From Bacteroidota bacterium (lineage in GTDB: Bacteria > Bacteroidota > Bacteroidia > Chitinophagales > Chitinophagaceae): a stretch of 64,000 bases of DNA. The notes under the pieces were generated by a model. The model was not told the DNA's origin, ran no database searches, and worked only from the letters and a program-made list of their open reading frames with translations. The translations under genes and the position numbers were made by a program. This document shows positions 53,996 to 63,658 of the stretch, piece after piece. Location: NCBI GenBank assembly GCA_947460595.1, contig CANHGS010000005.1, forward strand, positions 116,254 to 180,253, in the 5' to 3' direction. Positions within the stretch are counted from its first letter, which is position 1; every line of letters starts with the position of its first letter.

Positions 53996-55045
53996 CTAAA
54001 TTACCTGAATGGTTTTTTCTCCAGCTGCAGTTAACCTACCAATGGGTTGGACAAAAGCGCCTAGACCAAAGGATTCCAAAACAGCTTTCACTTCAACAAC
54101 AGCACTTGGTGCTGCGGCAATGAGAAGTCCGCCATTGGTTTGAGGATCAGGCAATATATGAAAAGCTTCCATCACGTTCACGCCAGGTCCAAAACCCACT
54201 TGACTGCTATAACTATTCCAGTTTCGGAAAGTAGCATCGGGTCCAATCTTTTGTTGTTGGTACACCTTGGCCGATTCCAAAATAGGGGTTTTGCTATAAT
54301 CTAGTTCTGCCCCAAGACCACTACCCTGAGCCATTTCCATTAAGTGGCCAATCAGACCAAAACCAGTAACATCGGTCATGGCGTGTACGCCGGCAATTTT
54401 TCCTAGGGCTTCGCCCGCTTTATTCAAAGTGGTCAATTGTTTGATCAATTGTTCCAAGTGCTCGGCGCTAATTTTTTCCCTTTTTGAAGCCGTGGCCAAA
54501 ATGCCCACTCCAATGGGTTTGGTTAAAAACAATAAGTCTCCTTCTTCAGCCGTATTATTTCTTTTGAGGTTGGGCAGGTCTACTAATCCGGTAACCGCCA
54601 ATCCAAAAATGGGTTCGGGGCTATCAATACTATGTCCACCGGCCAAGGGAATTCCTGCTTCTAGGCAAATGCTCCGCGCCCCTTCCAATACGCGTTGGGC
54701 CAGTTCTGCAGGTAGTTTTTCTACGGGCCATCCCAGTATGGCAATGGCCATTAGGGGTTTTCCTCCCATGGCATAGACATCAGAAATGCTATTGGCCGAT
54801 GCTATTTGTCCAAAAGCAAAAGCATCATCTACAATGGGCATAAAAAAATCCGTGGTACTAATCAGGGCCGTTCCATTCCCAAGATCATAAGCCGCTGCGT
54901 CATCATTACTTGCATTACCCACCAAGAGGGCGGGATAATCTGGGGCAATCACTGAAGTCTTTAAAATATTGCTCAGTACAGCGGGAGATATTTTGCATCC
55001 ACAGCCACCGCCATGGGAATATTGGGTTAATCGGATTTCAGACAT
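53996..55045 (-). CDS. selD: Selenide, water dikinase (selenophosphate synthase), cysteine form
   Basis: The 349-residue protein makes selenophosphate from selenide and ATP. The N-terminal active-site loop is HGGGCGCKI with Cys15 and Cys17 (codons TGT and TGC, so cysteine, not selenocysteine) and the catalytic Lys18. The AIRS/PurM-like ATP-binding fold is visible in DDAAAYDLG near residue 48, GGHSIDSPEPIFGL near 137 and DVTGFGLIGHL near 223. No selA, selB or selenouridine synthase gene is adjacent; selenium use by this organism must be judged elsewhere. Confidence 0.94.
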   Translation of the reverse strand: MSEIRLTQYSHGGGCGCKISPAVLSNILKTSVIAPDYPALLVGNASNDDAAAYDLGNGTALISTTDFFMPIVDDAFAFGQIASANSISDVYAMGGKPLMAIAILGWPVEKLPAELAQRVLEGARSICLEAGIPLAGGHSIDSPEPIFGLAVTGLVDLPNLKRNNTAEEGDLLFLTKPIGVGILATASKREKISAEHLEQLIKQLTTLNKAGEALGKIAGVHAMTDVTGFGLIGHLMEMAQGSGLGAELDYSKTPILESAKVYQQQKIGPDATFRNWNSYSSQVGFGPGVNVMEAFHILPDPQTNGGLLIAAAPSAVVEVKAVLESFGLGAFVQPIGRLTAAGEKTIQVI

Positions 55046-55139
55046 TGATTGTATTTGATTTGCAAATTACGGTCAATCAGGGCAATCAACGGGTAGGCGT
55101 CCCCGATTCATGCAAGAATTGATGGAATTAGTACCGATT

Positions 55140-55904
55140 TCAACTTGGAATCACCCAAACCAATTGACCCAAGTCATATTCTTCTTCTATGCCATTATCC
55201 ACTACCAATCGGCCATTGGCCCTGACTGCTTTGATAATGGGGTGAAACAAAATAGTATCTTTTTTTAAGCTAACCCTTTCCCCCCTTTTGTACAAAATGC
55301 GGTTATAGGCTTCCAATTGGATTTGGATGCCACCATTTTCCAATGCTTGGAATCTATGCTCTAAACAAGCGCAGAGCTGCTTGGCTAGTTCCACTGGATC
55401 AAAGGTTTTTCCTGTAATCTGTTTTAGAGAAACCGGATTTTGTATGGTAGGGTCAAAGCTGGTTTGGTTAATATTAATGCCCATTCCCAAAACGGAATAC
55501 TGCCAGACACTGCCTTTGAGGTGGTTTTCTATTAAAATACCACCTGCCTTTCTGTCACGCCAATACAAATCATTGGGCCATTTAAGGGTAGTTTCTTCAC
55601 CCGCATATTGACTAAAAAAGTCATAACAGGCTAGTGCGGTCATGATACTAACGGCAAATTGTTGGCTAATTAATAAAAAATGGGTATTTAGTACAACTGA
55701 TAACAATATGTTTGAACCTGAATGGTCTTTCCATTGTTTACCCATTTGACCCTTGCCCTTGGTTTGGTGATGGGCAAAGAAAGCCGCTCCATGAGCAGCC
55801 AAATTAGCCTGAACCTTATCAATGGCATAAATGTTGGTACTATCCACTTGGTCTAATACCAAAAATGGGTGACCAATGGGAGTTTTAGCATTTATAGGTA
55901 ACAA
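55140..55904 (-). CDS. birA: Biotin--[acetyl-CoA-carboxylase] ligase, monofunctional
   Basis: The 254-residue protein attaches biotin to acceptor proteins. It has the biotinyl-AMP loop KGKGQMGKQW near residue 50, the WPNDLYW motif near 104 and GGILIENHLKGS near 117, and a C-terminal SH3-like domain. The N-terminal DNA-binding domain of E. coli BirA is missing, so it is probably not a repressor. It is divergent from rsfS-ftsH, with 110 bases between start codons. Confidence 0.93.
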   Translation of the reverse strand: MLPINAKTPIGHPFLVLDQVDSTNIYAIDKVQANLAAHGAAFFAHHQTKGKGQMGKQWKDHSGSNILLSVVLNTHFLLISQQFAVSIMTALACYDFFSQYAGEETTLKWPNDLYWRDRKAGGILIENHLKGSVWQYSVLGMGININQTSFDPTIQNPVSLKQITGKTFDPVELAKQLCACLEHRFQALENGGIQIQLEAYNRILYKRGERVSLKKDTILFHPIIKAVRANGRLVVDNGIEEEYDLGQLVWVIPS

Positions 55905-56014
55905 AGAAGTACTATTTTTGACAAAGGTAGCACTCCTGGGTTAACCAAAGGTTCTAAGTAACTGTTGTAAACTGGGGTTCTAAAGATAAAATCACTATTA
56001 AACAAAGACAATTA

Positions 56015-56425
56015 TTGGCAACGCTTTCTCTATCTAATAGCCGAACAAAGACCACCGGTAGCCGGCTTACCCGAAATTCAAAGATTTTCAAAACCATTGT
56101 CAAAGCCATCCAAGACAAGAAAGGGGAAGACCTGATTAGCTTGGATCTGAGAAAAATTGAAGAGGCTTCTGCTGATTTTTTTGTGATATGCCAAGCTGCT
56201 TCTACCACACAAGTAAAAGCCATTAGCGATTTTGTAGAAGAGCAAGTAAGTTTGGCCTGCGGCGAATTACCTTACAAACACGAGGGTAGAACCACCGGTC
56301 AATGGGCCTTAATTGATTATGTGAACATTGTAGTACACGTAATGCACCCAGAATCACGTAAATTTTATAAATTAGAAGAAATGTGGAGTGACGCCGCGGC
56401 ACAACTACACAATGACAACGAATAA
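56015..56425 (+). CDS. rsfS: Ribosomal silencing factor RsfS
   Basis: The 136-residue protein is RsfS (Iojap family), which binds uL14 and blocks subunit joining under poor growth. Family marks are the hydrophobic ISLDLRKIEEASADFFVIC region (about residues 44-62), the VKAISDFVEE helix and the C-terminal WALIDYVNIVVHVM motif (about residues 97-110). No ATG is available before the domain, so TTG at 56015 is the likely start. It leads the rsfS-ftsH-LUD gene order common in Bacteroidota, 49 bases before ftsH. Confidence 0.9.
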   Translation: MATLSLSNSRTKTTGSRLTRNSKIFKTIVKAIQDKKGEDLISLDLRKIEEASADFFVICQAASTTQVKAISDFVEEQVSLACGELPYKHEGRTTGQWALIDYVNIVVHVMHPESRKFYKLEEMWSDAAAQLHNDNE

Positions 56426-56474
56426 GCAACAAGCCATCATAGATCATCATTAATTACCAGAGGGAAATCAAGAC

Positions 56475-58526
56475 ATGTCACAAGAAAACAAGAGTCCAAA
56501 ATTCAACATTCAGAACGATAAGGGCGATAGCCCACGCAAGGGACCCAAATTCAATATCTATTGGATTTACGGAATCATTGCCGTGGTTTTAATCACTTCT
56601 AATTTATGGAGTTTTTCTCCAGACGTTACCAACACCAATGAACTGGAATTCAAACAGGAAATGTTGGCCAAGGGCGATGTTCAAAAGCTAGACCTAATCA
56701 GCAATAAAAACCTGGTGAGGGTTTTTATTGCAAAAGACAGCTTATCAAAAGCTTTTTATACCCAAAAATTCAGCAAGAAACCATTGGACAAATCCAAGTT
56801 TGATGGTGTGGCTTTGTTTGAATTCAAAGTAACTGATTGGAAAAGCTTCAATGATAATTTGAAAGAATTTTATGTAGCCCATTCAGATGTAAAACAAGTG
56901 GCTGCTACCATTAAAGAAGAGGGCGAATGGTATGGCCCCCTTGGTAGTACCATCTTTTCCTTAGTCATCATCATTGCTGCTTGGGTATTACTTATGCGCA
57001 AAATGGGTGGACCCTCTGGTGGTGGTGGACCAGGCGGCATTTTCAATATTGGAAAATCAAAAGCCACTTTGTTTGACAAAGGTGCCAAAGTAAATATTAC
57101 ATTCTCTGATGTAGCAGGTTTGGATGAAGCCAAGGTAGAAGTGATGGAGATTGTAGATTTCTTAAAAAATCCAAAAAAATATACATCACTAGGCGGCAAA
57201 ATTCCAAAAGGGGCATTGCTCATTGGACCTCCCGGTACCGGTAAAACCTTATTGGCAAAAGCCATGGCGGGTGAAGCACAAGTGCCTTTTTTTAGCTTGA
57301 GTGGTAGTGATTTTGTGGAGATGTTCGTGGGTGTGGGTGCTAGCCGTGTGCGTGACTTGTTTAAGCAGGCCCGTGAAAAAGCACCTTGTATTATTTTCAT
57401 TGACGAGATTGACGCTATTGGCAGAGCGCGTGGTAGAAATGCAATGATGAGTAATGACGAGCGTGAAAATACGTTGAACCAATTATTGGTTGAGATGGAT
57501 GGATTTGGTGGAGACACGGGTATCATTATCCTAGCAGCTACTAACCGTCCAGACGTATTGGATTCAGCTTTATTGCGTCCAGGCCGTTTTGACCGTCAGA
57601 TCTCAATTGACCGCCCAGACGTGGTAGGTAGAGAAGCCATTTTCAAAGTGCATTTGATGGCCATTAAAATTTCGGAAACACTGGATATTCATAAACTGGC
57701 TGAGCAGACCCCGGGTTTTGCTGGCGCCGATATTGCCAACGTATGTAATGAAGCCGCATTGATTGCAGCCAGAAAAGACAAGTTGGCCGTAGACATGAGT
57801 GATTTCCAAGACGCCATTGACCGTGTGATTGGTGGACTAGAGAAAAAGAACAAGATCATTTCTCCAGACGAGAAAGAAGTAATTGCTTATCACGAAGCCG
57901 GACACGCTATTTGTGGATGGTTCTTGGAGCACGCGTATCCCTTATTAAAAGTAACCATTGTACCAAGAGGAACCGCTGCACTAGGGTATGCCCAGTACAC
58001 ACCAAAAGAACAGTACCTCTATACCACCGAGCAATTGATTGACCAATTGTGTATGACCTTGGGTGGTAGGGCAGCAGAAGAAATCTTCTTTGGTAAAATT
58101 TCTACTGGTGCTTCTAATGACTTGCAACAGATTACCAAAATGGCTTATTCCATGATTACCACTTATGGTATGAATGATAAGATTGGTAATATCAGTTTCT
58201 ATGATCCTTCTCAAGAAAATAGTTTTACCAAGCCTTTTAGTGAAGAGACAGGAAAGATGATTGATGATGAGGTTCGTAAACTGGTAAGTGAAGCGTATCA
58301 ACGCACTATTGGCTTGCTTACTGAGCGTAGGGCAGAAGTAGAACTCTTGGCTAAAGAATTATTAGACAAAGAAGTCTTGCACAAATCTGATGTAGAAGAA
58401 TTGATTGGTAAAAGGCCTTTTGAAGAAAAGAAAATCTTAGAAGTGCCCATTCCACCAACGCCAAGTGAATTACCCATTATCCCTATTGTTGGCACGGATG
58501 AAGAACCCATTGCACCCATCAGCTAA
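56475..58526 (+). CDS. ftsH: ATP-dependent zinc metalloprotease FtsH
   Basis: The 683-residue membrane-bound AAA+ protease has two TM helices (about residues 28-46 and 160-178) flanking a periplasmic domain, a Gly-rich linker, the AAA module with Walker A GPPGTGKT near residue 251, Walker [10 protein letters not shown] near 312 and the second region of homology, and the zinc site HEAGH near residue 473 with a further Asp downstream. It degrades damaged or unassembled membrane proteins and selected regulators. The C-terminus is Pro-rich. The LUD-domain gene follows after ten bases. Confidence 0.97.
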   Translation: MSQENKSPKFNIQNDKGDSPRKGPKFNIYWIYGIIAVVLITSNLWSFSPDVTNTNELEFKQEMLAKGDVQKLDLISNKNLVRVFIAKDSLSKAFYTQKFSKKPLDKSKFDGVALFEFKVTDWKSFNDNLKEFYVAHSDVKQVAATIKEEGEWYGPLGSTIFSLVIIIAAWVLLMRKMGGPSGGGGPGGIFNIGKSKATLFDKGAKVNITFSDVAGLDEAKVEVMEIVDFLKNPKKYTSLGGKIPKGALLIGPPGTGKTLLAKAMAGEAQVPFFSLSGSDFVEMFVGVGASRVRDLFKQAREKAPCIIFIDEIDAIGRARGRNAMMSNDERENTLNQLLVEMDGFGGDTGIIILAATNRPDVLDSALLRPGRFDRQISIDRPDVVGREAIFKVHLMAIKISETLDIHKLAEQTPGFAGADIANVCNEAALIAARKDKLAVDMSDFQDAIDRVIGGLEKKNKIISPDEKEVIAYHEAGHAICGWFLEHAYPLLKVTIVPRGTAALGYAQYTPKEQYLYTTEQLIDQLCMTLGGRAAEEIFFGKISTGASNDLQQITKMAYSMITTYGMNDKIGNISFYDPSQENSFTKPFSEETGKMIDDEVRKLVSEAYQRTIGLLTERRAEVELLAKELLDKEVLHKSDVEELIGKRPFEEKKILEVPIPPTPSELPIIPIVGTDEEPIAPIS

Positions 58527-58536
58527 TTAATGGAAC

Positions 58537-59172
58537 ATGGCCAATAACGCTAGAGAGAACATATTAAATAGGATCAAACAGGCACTGAAACAACCAGTGC
58601 CTGTTCCCTTTCCTGCCTCGGAAGGAAACGAATTTTTGTTTCAACCTGCGGACCAGGATTTAGAAATTATTTTTGCAGAAAATTTTACCCAATTACAGGG
58701 TAGGTTTTCTTATTGCGCCAATGAAGCAGAATTGGCTGTTCAATTAAACGCACTGGCTGCTCAGCGCAAATGGTCCAAAGTCTATTGCGTGGAGCCAGAC
58801 TTAAAAGCCATCCTTTTAGAAAAAGGCTTTGCCAATACAGACGCTACAGACCTAGCTTCCTGTGATGCTTCTATTACCTATTGCGAGCAGCTAGTTGCCA
58901 GAACGGGCTCTCTCTTGCTCAGCAGTGGTCAGGCCAGTGGCAGAACTGTAAGTGTATACGCGCCAGTACATATCTGTGTAGCTTATACAGATCAATTGGT
59001 CTATGATATTGCCGATGGCATCCATGGTTTAATTGACCGTTATCGTTTAAACCTACCCTCATTAATTACCCTTGCTTCAGGGCCCAGCCGCACCGCAGAT
59101 ATTGAAAAGACGTTGGTAGTGGGTGTACATGGTCCTAAAGAAGTTTTTTGCTTTTTACTAGACAGGCAATAA
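58537..59172 (+). CDS. LUD domain protein, LutC/YkgG family
   Basis: The 211-residue protein belongs to the LutC/YkgG (LUD) family; visible landmarks are RENILNRIKQAL at the N-terminus, ARTGSLLLSSGQASGR near residue 127 and the C-terminal SGPSRTADIEKTLVVGVHGPKE (about residues 181-202), the family hallmark. In LutABC it takes part in L-lactate oxidation, but lutA and lutB are not adjacent; in Bacteroidota this gene normally follows ftsH, and its role there is unassigned. Confidence 0.88.
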   Translation: MANNARENILNRIKQALKQPVPVPFPASEGNEFLFQPADQDLEIIFAENFTQLQGRFSYCANEAELAVQLNALAAQRKWSKVYCVEPDLKAILLEKGFANTDATDLASCDASITYCEQLVARTGSLLLSSGQASGRTVSVYAPVHICVAYTDQLVYDIADGIHGLIDRYRLNLPSLITLASGPSRTADIEKTLVVGVHGPKEVFCFLLDRQ

Positions 59173-59195
59173 ACTGTTAGCAGTATCTTTAACAC

Positions 59196-59633
59196 ATGAG
59201 CCAGACCGCCGTTCATCAGATTTTTGTATACGGATCCCTGCGCAGTGGATTCAACTCATCGGCTTATGAATATATCAGCCGTTATTTTCAATTGGTAGCA
59301 CCCGCTAAAGTACGCGGTTTATTGTTTGATATGGGAGAATATCCAGCAGCGCTTCCAACTACGGAAGACCATTTTATCATTGGAGAATTATATGCCATAA
59401 AAGAGGAAGAAGAATTTGCCTGGGCCTTGGAACAATTGGATGAATACGAGGGCATTAATGAATCAGCAGAGGAATCCACTGTCTCATATAGAAGGGCGTT
59501 GGTAGAAGTGATTACAGAAGCGGGCAATACTACAGCTTGGATTTATTGGTTTAATAGTCCCGTACAAAACAAACCCATTATTGCCAGTGGCAATGTGTTG
59601 GCATATTTGCACCAACAGCAACAAAAAAAATAA
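59196..59633 (+). CDS. Gamma-glutamylcyclotransferase/AIG2-like family protein
   Basis: The 145-residue protein has the GGCT-fold signature FVYGSLRSGF at residues 10-19 and the conserved acidic residue in LDEYEGI near residue 88, the candidate catalytic Glu. Members cyclise gamma-glutamyl or related amines, with glutathione degradation as one known role; the substrate here is open. A TATCTTTA -7-like element at 59184-59191 lies just before the ATG. The LpxH-like gene starts one base after the stop, so the two are probably cotranscribed. Confidence 0.85.
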   Translation: MSQTAVHQIFVYGSLRSGFNSSAYEYISRYFQLVAPAKVRGLLFDMGEYPAALPTTEDHFIIGELYAIKEEEEFAWALEQLDEYEGINESAEESTVSYRRALVEVITEAGNTTAWIYWFNSPVQNKPIIASGNVLAYLHQQQQKK

Positions 59634-59634
59634 G

Positions 59635-60396
59635 ATGCACATTACCCCAGAGAAACAGATTTATTTTTTGTCCGATTTTCACTTGGGTGCTCCCAATCAT
59701 GCGCAAAGTTTGATCAGAGAAAAAAAACTAGTGGCATTTTTAGATTCCATCAAAGACAAAGCTGCAGAGATTTTTATAGTTGGAGATATTTTTGATTTTT
59801 GGTTTGAATACAAAACAGTTGTTCCAAAAGGCTTTACCAGGTTATTTGGTAAACTAGCAGAACTATCTGATAGCGGTATTCCCATGCACGTATTTGTTGG
59901 CAACCACGATATGTGGATGCGTGGTTACTTTAAAGAAGAATTCAAGATTCCCGTATACTTTGAACCCGAAGTCATAGAGCGCGCTGGCAAGCGGTTTTTT
60001 ATTGGCCATGGCGATGGCCTTGGTCCAGGTGATCATGGATTTAAGTTTATTAAGAAAATATTTAGGAGCCGCATTTGTCAATGGTTGTTTGGGAGTCTCT
60101 TACACCCTGACTGGGCCATTGGCTTGGCCAATTATTTTAGCCGCAAAAGCAGAGAAAAAACAGGCGATGCCGATGCCATTTTTTTAGGCGAAGAAAATGA
60201 GTGGTTGATCCTTTTTGCTATAGAATATTTGAAAAAAGACAAGGTGGACTATTTTATTTTTGGACACAGACACTATCCCATTAAACTTGCTTTAGAGGGA
60301 GGTGCTCATTACCTAAATCTAGGTGATTGGATTAAAAATTTTACCTATGCCAGTTTTGACGGTCAATCGTTGAACTTGCACAAATGGGATTTATAA
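59635..60396 (+). CDS. lpxH: UDP-2,3-diacylglucosamine diphosphatase-like metallophosphoesterase
   Basis: The 253-residue protein shows the calcineurin-like metallophosphoesterase motifs: DxH as Asp14 and His16 (SDFHLG), GDIFDFW near residue 46, GNHDMW near 80, GHGDGLG near 125 and FGHRHYP near 207. LpxH cleaves UDP-2,3-diacylglucosamine to lipid X in lipid A synthesis; the FGHRH and FDFWFEY segments fit that subfamily. I chose ATG 59635 because it follows the previous stop by one base; a longer frame overlaps the cyclotransferase gene. The MscS gene follows after six bases. Confidence 0.88.
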   Translation: MHITPEKQIYFLSDFHLGAPNHAQSLIREKKLVAFLDSIKDKAAEIFIVGDIFDFWFEYKTVVPKGFTRLFGKLAELSDSGIPMHVFVGNHDMWMRGYFKEEFKIPVYFEPEVIERAGKRFFIGHGDGLGPGDHGFKFIKKIFRSRICQWLFGSLLHPDWAIGLANYFSRKSREKTGDADAIFLGEENEWLILFAIEYLKKDKVDYFIFGHRHYPIKLALEGGAHYLNLGDWIKNFTYASFDGQSLNLHKWDL

Positions 60397-60402
60397 TTAG
60401 TA

Positions 60403-61503
60403 ATGGAAAAGATCTTGCAAACCATATTACTCAACAATAGCATTGAAAGTTATTTAATGGTCATTGCTATTATAGTGTTGGCCATTGTTTGCAAGCGTTT
60501 GATCTCTAAATATTTTGCTAGCCTGCTCTATAAAATGGTGGGTAAGGCGGGAAAGAAAATTAAGAAACAATCTTTTTTTGATTTAGTGGTGCAACCACTA
60601 GACATGTTTTTGGTAGTGGTCATTTCTTTGATTGCTATTGACCAACTCAACTATCCAAAAGCGTTTGAAGTAAAAGTCTATCATATTACACTTAAGCAAC
60701 TATTAGAATCTATTGCCAATGGTCTGATGATTGTTTTATTTATCTGGCTCTGTATTCGGGTCATTGAATTTATTGCGCTCATACTAGAAGACAAAGCCAA
60801 TCTAACACTGGATCAGAGTGATAACCAGTTGATTGTTTTTTTCAAAGACTTTTTCAAAGTGCTATTGGTGATTATTGGATTCTTAATGATCTTCCATTTC
60901 TCTTTTAACAAAGACGTGAGCAACCTGCTCACAGGTTTGAGTATTGTGGGTGCAGCAATTGCGCTGGCCATGCGGGAGAGTATGGAAAACCTGATTGCTT
61001 CTTTTATCATTTTCTTTGATAAACCCTTTGTGACTGGTGACTTGGTCAAAGGCAGTAATTTTCAAGGTAATATTGAAAAAATTGGACTGCGTAGTACGCG
61101 CATTCGCACACTTGAAAAGACCTTAATCTCTGTGCCCAATAAACAAATGGTAGACAGCATTATTGACAATATTTCTCTGCGCTCACAACGCAAAGTTGAG
61201 TTGAAATTAGAACTGAGTTTGCTTACTACTGCTAGCCAAACAAAAGCTTGGATGAAAGACCTGCGTAGCGCTTTGCAAAATCATCCAGACCTTGAAAGCC
61301 ATACCTTGTTTTTTGCTGATACGGGTAAGACCGTACACCAGATTAGCTTGGAATATTTTACCAGCATGGAACAAAGCGTAGAAGATTTTAATGAAACACG
61401 CGAGCAAATTAATTTGGATATCTTAACACTATTGGAACAACACAAAATAGAATTGGCTGCTCAAAATACGGAAGTGGTGGTTAAAAATTTTACAACCGTA
61501 TAA
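60403..61503 (+). CDS. Mechanosensitive ion channel, MscS family
   Basis: The 366-residue protein has N-terminal TM segments (about 15-30, 65-85 and 105-130), a pore helix region VGAAIALAMRESMENLIASF near residue 185, and a cytoplasmic beta domain with FDKPFVTGDLV and GLRSTRIRTLEKTLISVPNK (about 225-250). It opens under membrane tension to release osmolytes. It probably shares a transcript with the preceding two genes and is convergent with the thioredoxin-like gene. Confidence 0.92.
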   Translation: MEKILQTILLNNSIESYLMVIAIIVLAIVCKRLISKYFASLLYKMVGKAGKKIKKQSFFDLVVQPLDMFLVVVISLIAIDQLNYPKAFEVKVYHITLKQLLESIANGLMIVLFIWLCIRVIEFIALILEDKANLTLDQSDNQLIVFFKDFFKVLLVIIGFLMIFHFSFNKDVSNLLTGLSIVGAAIALAMRESMENLIASFIIFFDKPFVTGDLVKGSNFQGNIEKIGLRSTRIRTLEKTLISVPNKQMVDSIIDNISLRSQRKVELKLELSLLTTASQTKAWMKDLRSALQNHPDLESHTLFFADTGKTVHQISLEYFTSMEQSVEDFNETREQINLDILTLLEQHKIELAAQNTEVVVKNFTTV

Positions 61504-61513
61504 TCAGTAAACC

Positions 61514-62044
61514 CTACTGTATTGCGGCTACAATTTCTCCCAATTCTTTTTCCATATAACCGGTCTTGCCATATTCTTCTACTCTGCCAATTTCTTTACC
61601 GTTCATTAAAACAATAAATGTTGGTACGGTTTTCAATTGGTATTTCACATGTAATTGCTGAACGGCAGTTTTGGATTTGTCTACAGCAACCAGGACAATT
61701 TTTGATTCAGGAAATCCTGCTTTGTCTATTAACCTATAAAACTTAGGAAGTAGGTTATGTGAATCATGGCACCAGGTACCAAATAATACTAAGAGGGTAA
61801 TTTTAGATCCATTTTTTTGAAAAGCAGCTACGGCACTGGCATCGGCCTCGCCGTATTTTCCATTTTCTACAAACCATTGAAAACTGGAATCATTTACCAA
61901 TATACTCCTATTGATAATGCCTTTTAAAGCCTTGCTGCCATTCGTATCTGTAAAGACCTGGTAATTGGGTTTGGAACTTATTTTGCTAGTAGCACAAGAA
62001 AAGACCAGGACAGAAAACAGGGCAAAGAAGAGCGCGCGTATCAT
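61514..62044 (-). CDS. Thioredoxin-fold lipoprotein with a single active-site cysteine
   Basis: The 176-residue protein has a lipoprotein signal (VFSC lipobox, Cys17) and a thioredoxin fold. The active-site position reads TWCHDSH near residue 91, so only the first cysteine of the CxxC motif is present and the second is Ser; the cis-Pro region VPTFIVL near residue 140 is retained. It is therefore unlikely to be an ordinary disulfide reductase; a monothiol role or peroxidase-like or binding function is possible. It overlaps the MerR gene by four bases (ATGA), indicating cotranscription. Confidence 0.85.
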   Translation of the reverse strand: MIRALFFALFSVLVFSCATSKISSKPNYQVFTDTNGSKALKGIINRSILVNDSSFQWFVENGKYGEADASAVAAFQKNGSKITLLVLFGTWCHDSHNLLPKFYRLIDKAGFPESKIVLVAVDKSKTAVQQLHVKYQLKTVPTFIVLMNGKEIGRVEEYGKTGYMEKELGEIVAAIQ

Positions 62045-62679
62045 GAAGCCAGGTTAGATTTCAATTCTAAGAGGAATCCTTTGAATTTGTTAAGGGTCTG
62101 CACCAATTGTGCCTGGGTATCGGCCTGGGCCTTGTTATTTTTCAAGTAATTCTTGGCTCCTTCAATGGAGAATTTTCTTTGACGTAGCAGAAAATAAATC
62201 AGCTGCAAATTCTTAATATCTTCAACACGGAATAAACGGTCGCCCTTTCTGGTCTTTCTGGGTTGTAAAATATCAAATTCATTTTCCCAGTACCGAAGAA
62301 GCGATGTATTTACTTTGAACCAACTCGCTACTTCACTAATACTATAATAGAGTTTTTGAGCCAAAATGCTTTCTTCTGGAACATCAATCAGGTCTAGTTC
62401 CGTATCCATTTCACGAAAAGATTTTCTGCCGCGCTTGCTGCTTTTTTTTACTTCTATTGCAATGGATTCTTTGGGCTCGGCTATCTTTTTAACCTTGATC
62501 CTTACCCCAATATTTTGGTTTTCGTAGACCATGGCTGGTTCCGCCACCGGCACCTGCAAAACGGCTACGGGGGGCTTGAGCGCTGCGGGGTTGGCAACAA
62601 CGCGTTCCTTCTTGGGCTTTGGAGCGGCTGTTTCTATAGGAAATCCAAATAAGTCTAGTTGTTGCAAAGGTCCTGCCAT
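62041..62679 (-). CDS. MerR-family transcriptional regulator
   Basis: The 212-residue protein has an N-terminal charged and Pro/Lys-rich region (about 1-95), which looks disordered, then a MerR-type HTH (about 108-180; KLYYSISEVASWFKVNTSLLRYWENEF, GDRLFRVEDIKNLQLI) and a short C-terminal helix (about 185-212). It lacks a recognisable effector domain. This form with a long N-terminal tail is common in Bacteroidota. It is followed by the thioredoxin-fold gene in an ATGA overlap, so redox-linked control is conceivable but not shown. Confidence 0.88.
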   Translation of the reverse strand: MAGPLQQLDLFGFPIETAAPKPKKERVVANPAALKPPVAVLQVPVAEPAMVYENQNIGVRIKVKKIAEPKESIAIEVKKSSKRGRKSFREMDTELDLIDVPEESILAQKLYYSISEVASWFKVNTSLLRYWENEFDILQPRKTRKGDRLFRVEDIKNLQLIYFLLRQRKFSIEGAKNYLKNNKAQADTQAQLVQTLNKFKGFLLELKSNLAS

Positions 62680-62771
62680 GCCCTAAAAGTAGTACAACTA
62701 ACGGTCCATTCTAGCAGGCCCAAGCCCTTGGTGGAAAAGAAGGCTTTTACTGGGGAAAGCTATTGAAATGC

Positions 62772-62779
62772 TAGCTTTG
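62772..62779 (+). promoter_or_regulatory. -7 box of the 3-hydroxybutyryl-CoA dehydrogenase gene
   Basis: TAGCTTTG matches TAnnTTTG and lies 12 bases before the ATG at 62792; a T-rich CTTTTAC at 62744-62750 is a weak -33 candidate. Confidence 0.45.
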
Positions 62780-62791
62780 TAAAAAAGGGGT

Positions 62792-63658
62792 ATGCACCAA
62801 ATTAAGACCATTTGCATTTGTGGAGCTGGAACCATGGGGTCTGGCATTGCCATGGTGTCAGCTCAGGCTGATTTTAATACCATTCTCTTTGATTTGAATG
62901 AAAGTGTATTAGAAAAAGCCCAATCCAATATTTGGGCTGGCTGGAATACCCTCTTAGCTAAAGGGAAGATTAACCAAGAAGACCTTGAACGTTTTCAGTC
63001 CCAGATTCAATTCACGGATCAATTACAAGATTGCCAAGCAGATTTGATTATTGAAGCCATTATTGAACAACTGGCCGACAAGACAGACTTGTTCCGGACA
63101 CTGGAAGAGATTAACCCCGTGAATACCATTTTTGCCAGCAATACTTCTTCTATTTCTATTAATCAAATAGCCCAACACTTAGAATATCCTTCTAGGTTTG
63201 TGGGCATGCATTTTTTCAATCCCGCACCGGTGATGAAACTAGTAGAACTGGTTAAAGGTGATGACACCAATGAAAAAGTGATGAGCCTGCTACAAGGCAT
63301 TTGTCAGAAAATGGGTAAGACCGCCGTGGTCTGCAAAGACGCGCCTGGTTTTATTGTAAATAGGGTAGCCAGGCATTATTACCTAGAATCTATGTGGTTA
63401 ATGGCTGCGGCAGAGGAAAATGGGGAGGAACTTGATCCGGCCAGCATTGATAAAATCTTAGCCGCAACAGGCTTTAAAATGGGGCCCTTTCAACTCATGG
63501 ACCTGATTGGCATGGACATCAATTATGGCGTTAGCCAAATTGTTTATGATGCTTTGGGTAAACCTGAGCGGCTCAAACCATCGCCCATTCAGGCGCAGAA
63601 AGTTGCCGATGGGCAGTTGGGTAAGAAGAGTGGGAGGGGGTTTTATGAATACAAGTGA
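62792..63658 (+). CDS. 3-hydroxybutyryl-CoA dehydrogenase
   Basis: The 288-residue protein oxidises (S)-3-hydroxyacyl-CoA or the reverse with NAD(H). The Rossmann motif is GAGTMGSGIA (residues 10-19), the catalytic His-Glu pair is in GMHFFNPAPVMKLVE near residues 137-151, followed by APGFIVNRV, and the C-terminal domain ends KKSGRGFYEYK, the family hallmark. It lacks a fused enoyl-CoA hydratase, so it is the stand-alone Hbd/PaaH type. The minisatellite begins in its stop codon region. Confidence 0.95.
   Translation: MHQIKTICICGAGTMGSGIAMVSAQADFNTILFDLNESVLEKAQSNIWAGWNTLLAKGKINQEDLERFQSQIQFTDQLQDCQADLIIEAIIEQLADKTDLFRTLEEINPVNTIFASNTSSISINQIAQHLEYPSRFVGMHFFNPAPVMKLVELVKGDDTNEKVMSLLQGICQKMGKTAVVCKDAPGFIVNRVARHYYLESMWLMAAAEENGEELDPASIDKILAATGFKMGPFQLMDLIGMDINYGVSQIVYDALGKPERLKPSPIQAQKVADGQLGKKSGRGFYEYK

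Noticed and set aside
53996..55045. Selenocysteine codon in selD
   Set aside because: The active-site positions are TGT and TGC (cysteine); there is no in-frame TGA.
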